Source: Arthrobacter sp. Leaf337
GTDB lineage: Bacteria; Actinomycetota; Actinomycetes; Actinomycetales; Micrococcaceae
DNA: 64,000 bases
Reading direction: 5' to 3'
NCBI RefSeq assembly: GCF_001423745.1
Contig: NZ_LMPC01000029.1
Span: forward strand, 1 to 64,000
The notes beneath the pieces were generated by a model. That model did no database searches. It was not told the origin of the DNA and worked only from the letters and a program-made list of their open reading frames with translations. A program made the position numbers and the translations under genes. Below, piece after piece: positions 10,305-16,503 of the stretch. The first letter of the stretch is position 1, and each line of letters begins with the position of its first letter.

Positions 10305-11156
10305 ATGCTTCCCGACGCCGCCCGTTTGCTCCTGTGCCCCGTCTGCCGGAACAGCCTTACCTTCCGCGGAGACCGGCTGGCCTGCCCGGAGGGCCACAGT
10401 TTCGACGCGGCCAGGCAGGGCTACTTCAACTTGCTGGTGGGCAAGGGCACTGTCTTCGAAGCCGATACCGCCGCTATGGTGGCCGCCCGCTTCGACTTCC
10501 TGTCCAGCGGGCATTACCGGCCGCTTGCCGACGCGGTCGCGGAACTGGCCGCCGCGGCGCTTCGCGGGGCGGACGCTGCGGTGCTGGATGCCGGAACGGG
10601 AACCGGACATTACCTGAATGCGCTGCTGGCGGTGGCCCCCGCGTCCGCCATTGGCCTGGATATTTCCAAATTCGCGCTGCGGCGCGCGGCCCGGATGAAT
10701 CCCGACGCCGTCAACCTGGTCAGCGACGTCTGGCAGCCGCTTCCGGTCGCGGACGCAGCTGTTGACGTCGTCACGGTGGTTTTCGCGCCGAGGAACGCCG
10801 CGGAATTCGCCCGCGTGCTCCGCCCCGGCGGGCGGCTGATCGTGGTCACCCCGCGGTCAGGCCATCTTGCTGAAATAGCGGGACAGACCGGCATGCTCGG
10901 GATCGAGCCGGCCAAGGAGGAGCGGCTTGCCGCCTCCCTGGCGGGACATTTCGCCCAGCGCTCCACCCGGGAGTTGGACCTGGATCTGGGGCTTGAACCG
11001 GCCGACGTCGGCAATCTGGCCCTGATGGGGCCCGCCGGCCACCACTTGGATCCCGCAGCCCTGGACGCCATCATCGCGGCGCTGCCGCCCCTCACGCAGG
11101 TCTCGGCCCGGTTCCGAATCAGCGTGTTTGAACCCTTGGAGCAGCCGCCCGCATAA
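10305..11156 (+). CDS. RlmA-type 23S rRNA (guanine-N1)-methyltransferase
   Basis: The 283-residue protein begins with a zinc-binding module (Cys11, Cys14, Cys27, His31 in CPVC and CPEGH) followed by the short linker FDAARQGYFNLL, then a class I SAM domain with VLDAGTGTGHYL near residue 95 and a VFAPRNAAEFARVLRPGG segment. This combination is diagnostic of RlmA(I)/RlmA(II), which methylate G745 or G748 in helix 35 of 23S rRNA; the G748 type (TlrB) gives tylosin resistance. Which base is modified cannot be decided here. It is monocistronic and divergent from the S9 peptidase. Confidence 0.88.
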   Translation: MLPDAARLLLCPVCRNSLTFRGDRLACPEGHSFDAARQGYFNLLVGKGTVFEADTAAMVAARFDFLSSGHYRPLADAVAELAAAALRGADAAVLDAGTGTGHYLNALLAVAPASAIGLDISKFALRRAARMNPDAVNLVSDVWQPLPVADAAVDVVTVVFAPRNAAEFARVLRPGGRLIVVTPRSGHLAEIAGQTGMLGIEPAKEERLAASLAGHFAQRSTRELDLDLGLEPADVGNLALMGPAGHHLDPAALDAIIAALPPLTQVSARFRISVFEPLEQPPA

Positions 11157-11278
11157 CGACTTGACTACTTTCCGAACGTGCCAAACGGTCCCCTCCTGCG
11201 CCCCGCCGCTTCGGTCTAGGATGGAAGGACAGTTACTGAGGGCCTGCGTCCGCAGCCCCGGGGACGGAGGGGGAACGC

Positions 11279-11740
11279 ATGTTTGAATGGCTTAACGAGA
11301 ACTGGTGGGCACTGTGGCTCACCGTTTTCCTGGCGTTTGCCGTGGTGGAGATGCTCACCTTGGACCTCTTCTTCATCATGCTGGGAGGCGGAGCGCTGGC
11401 CGGACTGCTGGCTGATTTCGCCGGTGCCGACTTCTGGCTGCAGATCGTGGTCTTCTGCGTAGTCTCACTGCTGATGGTGGTCTTCGTCCGTCCGGTTGCG
11501 CTGAAGCACCTGAAGAAAGGCCCTGCGGAGCAGCGGACCAACATCGACCGCCTGATCGGCGAGTCCGCCCTCGTCATGGAGACCGTCAGCACCTCCTCCG
11601 GGCTGGTCAAGATCGGCGGGGACGTCTGGAGCGCACGCTCGGAGAACGGCGTCCTGAACGCCGGGCAGCGAGTAGTGGTTTCGGCCATCGAAGGAGCCAC
11701 CGCGGTGGTGGCGCCACAGCCGGAGACGGCCGTCCAGTAG
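11279..11740 (+). CDS. NfeD-like membrane protein
   Basis: A 153-residue protein with two or three N-terminal membrane segments (WALWLTVFLAFAVVEML, DLFFIMLGGGALAGLLA, IVVFCVVSLLMVVFV) and a soluble C-terminal OB-like domain (ESALVMETVSTSSGLVKIGGDVWSAR). This is the short NfeD type, which partners SPFH proteins. GGAGGGGG precedes the ATG. The SPFH gene follows 115 bp later on the same strand, the usual nfeD-slipin pairing, so both probably act in organising membrane microdomains. Confidence 0.88.
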   Translation: MFEWLNENWWALWLTVFLAFAVVEMLTLDLFFIMLGGGALAGLLADFAGADFWLQIVVFCVVSLLMVVFVRPVALKHLKKGPAEQRTNIDRLIGESALVMETVSTSSGLVKIGGDVWSARSENGVLNAGQRVVVSAIEGATAVVAPQPETAVQ

Positions 11741-11855
11741 GACCGGCAGCGCCAGCACGCAAGGACATTTTTCCGGCCGCCGCCACCGGCGCCGGGCACG
11801 CGGCGGACCACCGCCGCGAAAATAGCAAGGCACATAACTGGGGAATAGGTGATGT

Positions 11856-12857
11856 ATGGATATCGCAGTCGCAATCGTGCTGCTGGTTCTCGTTGCGTTC
11901 GTAATAATAGTGCTGGTCCGGTCGGTGCGGATCGTCCCGCAGGCCCGCGCGGGCGTCGTGGAACGGCTCGGTAAGTACCAGCGGACCCTGCTCCCGGGCC
12001 TCACCATCCTGATTCCCTTCGTGGACAGGCTCCTGCCGCTCCTGGACCTTCGCGAGCAGGTTGTGTCATTCCCCCCGCAGCCGGTTATCACCGAGGACAA
12101 CCTCGTCGTCTCCATTGACACGGTGGTCTATTTCCAGGTCACGGACGCCAGGGCAGCCACGTACGAGATTGCGAACTACATCCAGGCGGTCGAACAGCTG
12201 ACCACCACCACGCTCCGAAATGTTGTTGGCGGCCTGAACCTCGAGGAGGCCCTGACCTCCCGCGACCAGATCAACGGCCAGCTTCGCGGCGTCCTGGATG
12301 AAGCGACCGGCCGCTGGGGCATCCGGGTTTCCCGTGTGGAACTGAAGGCCATTGATCCGCCCCACTCCATCCAGGATTCGATGGAAAAGCAGATGCGTGC
12401 CGAGCGCGACCGCCGCGCAGCCATCCTCACGGCTGAGGGCACCAAGCAGTCGGCCATCCTCACGGCGGAAGGGCAGCGCCAGTCTTCCATCCTGAAGGCC
12501 GAAGGTGATGCCAAGGCTGCCATCCTCCGCGCCGACGGTGAAGCCCAGGCCATCCAGAAAGTATTCGACGCCATCCACAAGGGCAACCCGGACAACAAGC
12601 TCCTGGCGTATCAGTACCTGCAGACACTGCCGAAGCTGGCCGAGGGTTCCTCCAATAAGCTCTGGATCATCCCCAGCGAAGTCGGGGAGGCCCTGAAGGG
12701 CATCGGCAATGTCCTCGGAGGCAACAATGCCGATCCCCGCACCGGCGGTCTCTTCGACGGCGGCAGTGACACCAAGTCGGACGACGGCGGCACTGGCGGC
12801 GGCACCGCCGCCAATCACGGGGGCACGCAGCCCGCGGACCCGCGGCAGCCTCTGTAG
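11856..12857 (+). CDS. SPFH/band-7 (stomatin-like) membrane protein
   Basis: A 333-residue protein with one N-terminal membrane segment (AIVLLVLVAFVIIVLV), the SPFH core (IVPQARAGVVERLGKYQRTLLPGL, VVSIDTVVYFQVTD), and a coiled-coil region near residues 185-235 of four repeats, AAILTAEG, SAILTAEG, SSILKAEG, AAILRADG. The C-terminus is a Gly/Asp/Thr-rich tail. Such proteins oligomerise as ring-like scaffolds on the inner membrane with NfeD. A hairpin at 12883-12909 follows the gene. Confidence 0.92.
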   Translation: MDIAVAIVLLVLVAFVIIVLVRSVRIVPQARAGVVERLGKYQRTLLPGLTILIPFVDRLLPLLDLREQVVSFPPQPVITEDNLVVSIDTVVYFQVTDARAATYEIANYIQAVEQLTTTTLRNVVGGLNLEEALTSRDQINGQLRGVLDEATGRWGIRVSRVELKAIDPPHSIQDSMEKQMRAERDRRAAILTAEGTKQSAILTAEGQRQSSILKAEGDAKAAILRADGEAQAIQKVFDAIHKGNPDNKLLAYQYLQTLPKLAEGSSNKLWIIPSEVGEALKGIGNVLGGNNADPRTGGLFDGGSDTKSDDGGTGGGTAANHGGTQPADPRQPL

Positions 12858-12882
12858 GCAACAACGTCCGGCATTGGCCGCG

Positions 12883-12909
12883 GGAGGTGTCCGCGTTGCG
12901 GGCACCTCC
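12883..12909 (+). terminator. Hairpin after the nfeD-SPFH pair
   Basis: GGAGGTG at 12883-12889 and CACCTCC at 12903-12909 pair, continued inwards by a T-G wobble and CCGC/GCGG around a GTT loop, giving about 12 base pairs. The T-tract after it is very short, so it may be a weak terminator or an RNA-stabilising hairpin. Confidence 0.45.
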
Positions 12910-12932
12910 TTGCGCCTGCGGCAGCGTCCGGC

Positions 12933-12962
12933 TTTACGCGCCGGGAAGTTAGCCCGTATAAT
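12933..12962 (+). promoter_or_regulatory. SigA-type promoter of rbpA
   Basis: TATAAT at 12957-12962 is a perfect -10; TTTACG at 12933-12938 matches the -35 consensus at four of six bases, with an 18-nt spacer. It lies about 155 bp before the rbpA start. Confidence 0.65.
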
Positions 12963-12993
12963 GGGATATTTGTCCGGCCGGTTCAGACCTGCT

Positions 12994-13019
12994 GGAACAA
13001 TCAAGCTTGGCAAAGCGTT
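12994..13019 (+). promoter_or_regulatory. SigR/SigH-type (thiol-stress) promoter of rbpA
   Basis: GGAAC at 12994-12998 and GTT at 13017-13019, 18 nt apart, fit the GGAAY-N18/19-GTT consensus recognised by SigR of Streptomyces and SigH of mycobacteria. rbpA is an established SigR target in S. coelicolor, which supports the assignment. It is closer to the gene than the SigA promoter. Confidence 0.7.
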
Positions 13020-13118
13020 GTGTCTAATGATGCAGGGCAGTGCAAACAGTAGTCCGAGGCGTGAGCTGCCCCGGCTAGCGCGGAGCCTGGCTCCGCGAAC
13101 CGACCAAAGGGAGAAATC

Positions 13119-13466
13119 ATGAGCGATCGCAGCCTCCGGGGCATGCGTCTTGGCGCACAGAGCATGGAGACCGAGTCCGGTGTTGAGCCGGCTCCGCGCC
13201 AGCGGGTTGAGTATCGTTGCGAGGACGGCGAGCAGGTCTTCGTTACCTTCTCCTCCGAAGCCGAGATTCCTCCGGTGTGGGTTTCGAAGACCGGCAAGGA
13301 AGCCTTGCTCGTTGACGGCGAACGCCCCGTCAACAGCAACGAGAAGGCCGTGCGCACGCACTGGGACATGCTCCTGGAACGCCGTTCACTGCCCGAGCTC
13401 GAGCAGATCCTCGAAGACCGTCTGACCATCCTTCGCGAACGCCGCGGCGAACGGCGCTCGGCCTAA
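13119..13466 (+). CDS. rbpA: RNA polymerase-binding protein RbpA
   Basis: The 115-residue protein matches RbpA throughout: N-terminal SDRSLRGMRLGAQSMETESG (sigma-interaction tail and basic linker), RVEYRCEDGEQVFVTFSSEAEIPPVWV (core beta fold) and the C-terminal sigma-interacting helices THWDMLLERRSLPELEQIL. RbpA is an actinobacterial RNA polymerase subunit that binds group 1 and 2 sigma factors and stabilises open complexes. GGGAG precedes the ATG. Two promoters, housekeeping and thiol-stress type, lie upstream and a long terminator lies downstream. It is convergent with the polyprenol-phosphate mannose synthase gene, as in M. tuberculosis. Confidence 0.97.
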   Translation: MSDRSLRGMRLGAQSMETESGVEPAPRQRVEYRCEDGEQVFVTFSSEAEIPPVWVSKTGKEALLVDGERPVNSNEKAVRTHWDMLLERRSLPELEQILEDRLTILRERRGERRSA

Positions 13467-13493
13467 ACCGGCGCCCCGCGAAGTCGAGAACGC

Positions 13494-13540
13494 AAGGGCC
13501 GGGCCCGTAACCTCTTGGAGAGGTTACGGGCCCGGCCCTT
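13494..13540 (+). terminator. Strong intrinsic terminator of rbpA
   Basis: A perfect 22-bp inverted repeat (arms 13494-13515 and 13519-13540, starting AAGGGCCGGGCCC) closes on a TGG loop and runs into TTTTCTTG. It stops rbpA transcription towards the convergent gene. Confidence 0.9.
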
Positions 13541-13579
13541 TTCTTGTGTCCGGCTAGTGTTTCTTGTGTCCGGCTAGTG
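13540..13579. repeat. Perfect 20-bp tandem duplication behind the terminator
   Basis: TTTCTTGTGTCCGGCTAGTG occurs at 13540-13559 and again at 13560-13579. The copy includes the T-tract side of the rbpA terminator, suggesting a recent slippage event. Confidence 0.85.
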
Positions 13580-13601
13580 CCGGACGTTCAGCACGGGCCG
13601 G

Positions 13602-14342
13602 CTAGGACGTGGCCGAACCGCGGCCTGTGAGCTTCCGCCAGCGGGCGGTGAGTCCCCACTTGGTGACGTTGATCATGGCTTCCACCACGATGTTGCCGCT
13701 CATCTTGGAAGCTCCGAGTTCCCGCTCCACGAACGTGATGGGTCGTTCCACGATCTTCAGGCCCATTTTGGCCACCCGCCAGGCGAGGTCCACCTGGAAT
13801 CCGTAGCCCACGGAGTCCACCTGGTCCAGGTTGAGCTTCTCAAGCGTCGTCCGCCGGAAGGCGCGGTAGCCGCCTGTGACGTCCTTGATTTTGATGCCCA
13901 GCATAAGGCGGGCGTACGTGCTGCCGATCCGTGAGATGCCCTGGCGGTACAGCGGCCAGTTGACCACGCTGCCGCCCGGCACCCAGCGGGAGCCCATGGC
14001 TAGGTCTGCGCCTTCTTCCACGGCGTCCAGGAGCTGCTGCAGCTGCTCGGGCTGGTGGGATCCGTCGGCGTCCATTTCCACCAGGATGTCGTACCCGGCT
14101 TCCAGCCCCCACTTGAAGCCGGCGATGTAGGCGGCTCCCAGGCCGGCCTTGCCTTCGCGGTGCAGAACGTGGACCTGGCTGTCCTCCGCGGCGATGCCGT
14201 CCGCAAGCTGTCCGGTGCCGTCCGGGCTGTTGTCGTCCACCACCAGCACATCGGAAGCCGGGACGGCTGCACGCAGACGTGCGAGTGTCTTGGGCAACGA
14301 TTCCAGCTCGTTATAGGTCGGGATGATGGTGAGGACACGCAC
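13602..14342 (-). CDS. ppm1: Polyprenol monophosphomannose synthase (GT2)
   Basis: From the GTG at 14342, preceded by AAGGAAAGG, the protein is 246 residues and begins MRVLTIIPTYNELESL, the canonical GT2 N-terminus; the longer reading frame to 14720 adds 126 non-conserved residues and is rejected. Key motifs are VLVVDDNSPDGTG, EMDADGSHQP (DxD metal site), TGGYRAFRR and RPITFVERELGASKMS. It transfers mannose from GDP-mannose to polyprenol phosphate, the donor for protein O-mannosylation and lipoglycans. It lacks the acyltransferase domain fused to the enzyme in M. tuberculosis. Confidence 0.94.
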   Translation of the reverse strand: MRVLTIIPTYNELESLPKTLARLRAAVPASDVLVVDDNSPDGTGQLADGIAAEDSQVHVLHREGKAGLGAAYIAGFKWGLEAGYDILVEMDADGSHQPEQLQQLLDAVEEGADLAMGSRWVPGGSVVNWPLYRQGISRIGSTYARLMLGIKIKDVTGGYRAFRRTTLEKLNLDQVDSVGYGFQVDLAWRVAKMGLKIVERPITFVERELGASKMSGNIVVEAMINVTKWGLTARWRKLTGRGSATS

Positions 14343-14421
14343 AGCGAGGCCCTTTCCTTGATGGGAGCGGTCACGCGCCACGAAGCCGAACAGAAGTGAG
14401 GGCTTTAAGGCGCAAGTCACC

Positions 14422-14427
14422 ATTATA
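14422..14427 (-). promoter_or_regulatory. -10 element upstream of ppm1
   Basis: The minus strand reads TATAAT here, 80 nt before the GTG start of ppm1. No clear -35 lies at the right distance. Confidence 0.45.
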
Positions 14428-14468
14428 GGGAGTTTGCGCTGGCGGGGCGCGTCACGCGGGCGGGCCGC

Positions 14469-14554
14469 GGGCAGGTCCACATGCCTCGGGCCAGTTGCAT
14501 CCGGATACGATGTGCCTCGGCGGAACTGTTTTCTGCTGCAAAGTGGACCTGCCC
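14469..14554. repeat. Spaced 12-bp inverted repeat in the ppm1 upstream region
   Basis: GGGCAGGTCCAC at 14469-14480 is matched by its exact complement GTGGACCTGCCC at 14543-14554, 62 nt apart. The 14343-14764 gap of about 420 bp holds no gene; this repeat, the -10 element and the palindrome at 14702 are all that stands out. Confidence 0.6.
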
Positions 14555-14701
14555 CCGGGACTGCCACGGTCTGGCCCGACGGCAGGTCCGGGCTGGGCAC
14601 CTGCTGGCGAGTCACGCGGCCAGACGGAGACCCCTTGACTGTTGGTTCCGTCCGTTGCGACTCAATGCTACGGACAGCCCCGGCAGTGTCAACCCGGGTT
14701 T

Positions 14702-14731
14702 GACCTGCAGTTTTAGGCATAACTGCAGGTC
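14702..14731. repeat. Perfect 11-bp inverted repeat beside the amidohydrolase 3' end
   Basis: GACCTGCAGTT (14702-14712) and AACTGCAGGTC (14721-14731) are exact inverted copies around an 8-nt centre. No T-tract follows on either strand, so an operator or RNA hairpin is as likely as a terminator for the amidohydrolase gene, which ends at 14765. Confidence 0.6.
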
Positions 14732-14764
14732 AGGAGCATACGGCGCGCCGGTAAGCTTTCCGGC

Positions 14765-16441
14765 CTATGACCGCAGGGAGCCGTTTGTGAACAACTCTTT
14801 TCCGTCCCGGACGGTCTGCAGGCACACAGGATCGCGGCCGGTGTCCAGCGCCGGCAGCAAGGGTGTGCGCGCCCGGGGGTCCGTACTCCAGGACTGAACC
14901 CGGCCGTCGGCGACCTGCACCATGAGTTCCTCCACTTCCCAGACCGCGAAACTGGCCGGTGCGCCCGGAACCAGCTGGCCGGCCATCGGGTTGCGGTACT
15001 TGGCTGCCCGCCAGCCGGCCCTGGTATGGCCAAGGAACGCCGCCCTCGCTGAGATCCGCTGGTCCGGGTTGCTGTGCTCAAGGCAGGCGCGGACGCTTGC
15101 CCAAGGGTTGAGCGGAGTGACAGGACTGTCGCTGCCAAAGCTGATGGGAACCCCTGCGGCATAGAACGATGCGAAAGCATTCATCCCGCGCTCCCGGTGC
15201 CCCAGCCGTTCCTGATAAAGGCGCCCGGCCCCGCCCCACGCCGCGTCGAATCCCGGCTGCACACTGACTGTCACGGAGTATTTGGCCAGCCGGCCGATTG
15301 CTTCGGCATCGGCCATTTCCACATGTTCGAACCGGTGGCCGGCGGCCCTGACCCGCTGCTCCCCCACTTCCGCGGCCGCCCGGTCCAGTGCGTCCAGGGC
15401 CGCGTCGAGTCCTGCGTCTCCGATGACGTGGAAGCCCCCCTGGATGCCCAGCATGGAACAGGCGGCCAGGTGGGCGGCTGCCTGGTCCACCGACAGGTAG
15501 AGGCTGCCGCGCTCTCCCGGGGCATCGCTGTAGTCGTCCCTCAGTGCGGCAGTGCGGGACCCAATGGAACCGTCAACGTTCAGGTCACCGGCGAGTCCGC
15601 GCACGCCTGCTCCGAGGCCTGCCAGGATAGCGCGGGCATCTTCCTCGGACCCGGCCAGCTGGCCCCAGTACGGCAGGACCTCGGGCATCGGCTTCCCGAG
15701 TGCATCCGGGCCGTTCCAACCGGCGGCAATCCGCAGGTCTGCAGGGCTGCCGATATGCGGCGCGGCCATTTCCGCCACTGCCACATAGCCGTTTGCGGCG
15801 GCGTCGGCCAAGGCGCGCGACTGGTAGCTTCGCAGGGCCTCGTCCGGCAGTTGCCGCGCGGCAAGCCTGGCCGACGTGTGGGCCTGGCGTTTCACCTGGC
15901 TGCCGGCCGAGTAGCCGTCCAACCCGGCCAGGCCGGCTGCTTCGGCCAGGGATGATGACACCAGCGCGGAATGGGCGTCGACGCGGGAGAGATACACGCG
16001 CCGGCCCCCTGCCGCACGTTCCAGTTCCTCGCGGCTGGGCAGTGCCGGGTCGGACCAGTTGCTCTCGTCCCAGCCATGGCCCAGGACGGTGGCACCGGCA
16101 TCGGCTGACGACCCCGCAACGGAGGCAGCCACGGCATCCAGGAGTTCGGCGGCCGAGCGCACTGCGCCGAGTTTCAGCGAGTCCAGGGCAATGCCCGTTT
16201 CGGTCAGGTGAACATGTGAGTCAACAAAGCCGGGGGCCAGGAGTGCGCCATGAAGGTCGACGATGTCCATGGTCGAATCGGCGATGGATGTTGCTGCCTG
16301 CTCTGAACCGACCCATGCCACGGTGTCACCGTCCACCAGCAGTGCGGTGGCAAAGGGGTCGGCAGCGGTGTAGACGGAACCATTGCGGTAAAGCGTAACT
16401 TTGCGTTCTCCGGCCGGCTGGTCCGCCCGTGCGTCAGTCAT
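14765..16441 (-). CDS. Amidohydrolase 3 family (YtcJ-like) metal-dependent hydrolase
   Basis: Starting at the ATG at 16441, which has AGGAG 11 bases upstream, the protein is 558 residues; the longer reading frame to 16723 runs back into helY and is rejected. It has the metal-binding HxH in LLAPGFVDSHVHLTETG, a His in GGFHVIGDAGLDAALDAL and a late Asp in SFGSDSPVTPLNPW, the layout of the amidohydrolase 3 (YtcJ) family. These cytosolic enzymes hydrolyse amide bonds of varied small molecules; the substrate is unknown. It is 62 bp downstream of helY and may be the last gene of that operon. Confidence 0.88.
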   Translation of the reverse strand: MTDARADQPAGERKVTLYRNGSVYTAADPFATALLVDGDTVAWVGSEQAATSIADSTMDIVDLHGALLAPGFVDSHVHLTETGIALDSLKLGAVRSAAELLDAVAASVAGSSADAGATVLGHGWDESNWSDPALPSREELERAAGGRRVYLSRVDAHSALVSSSLAEAAGLAGLDGYSAGSQVKRQAHTSARLAARQLPDEALRSYQSRALADAAANGYVAVAEMAAPHIGSPADLRIAAGWNGPDALGKPMPEVLPYWGQLAGSEEDARAILAGLGAGVRGLAGDLNVDGSIGSRTAALRDDYSDAPGERGSLYLSVDQAAAHLAACSMLGIQGGFHVIGDAGLDAALDALDRAAAEVGEQRVRAAGHRFEHVEMADAEAIGRLAKYSVTVSVQPGFDAAWGGAGRLYQERLGHRERGMNAFASFYAAGVPISFGSDSPVTPLNPWASVRACLEHSNPDQRISARAAFLGHTRAGWRAAKYRNPMAGQLVPGAPASFAVWEVEELMVQVADGRVQSWSTDPRARTPLLPALDTGRDPVCLQTVRDGKELFTNGSLRS

Positions 16442-16503
16442 GTTGTGTGGTGCTCCTAAGCAGCCTTGAAGGTAGTGGAAATGTGCGGGCGGGACCGTTG
16501 GGG

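Noticed and set aside
11161..11222. TTGACT and TAGGAT before nfeD as a promoter
   Set aside because: The two elements are about 50 nt apart, far from the 17-nt optimum.
14635..14663. TTGACT as a plus-strand -35 element
   Set aside because: No -10 like sequence at 16-18 nt, and no plus-strand gene follows.
14343..14720. N-terminal extension of the polyprenol-phosphate mannosyltransferase
   Set aside because: The GT2 fold begins at the GTG at 14342 with a good ribosome site; the extra 126 residues have no similarity to the family and include a promoter-like TATAAT.
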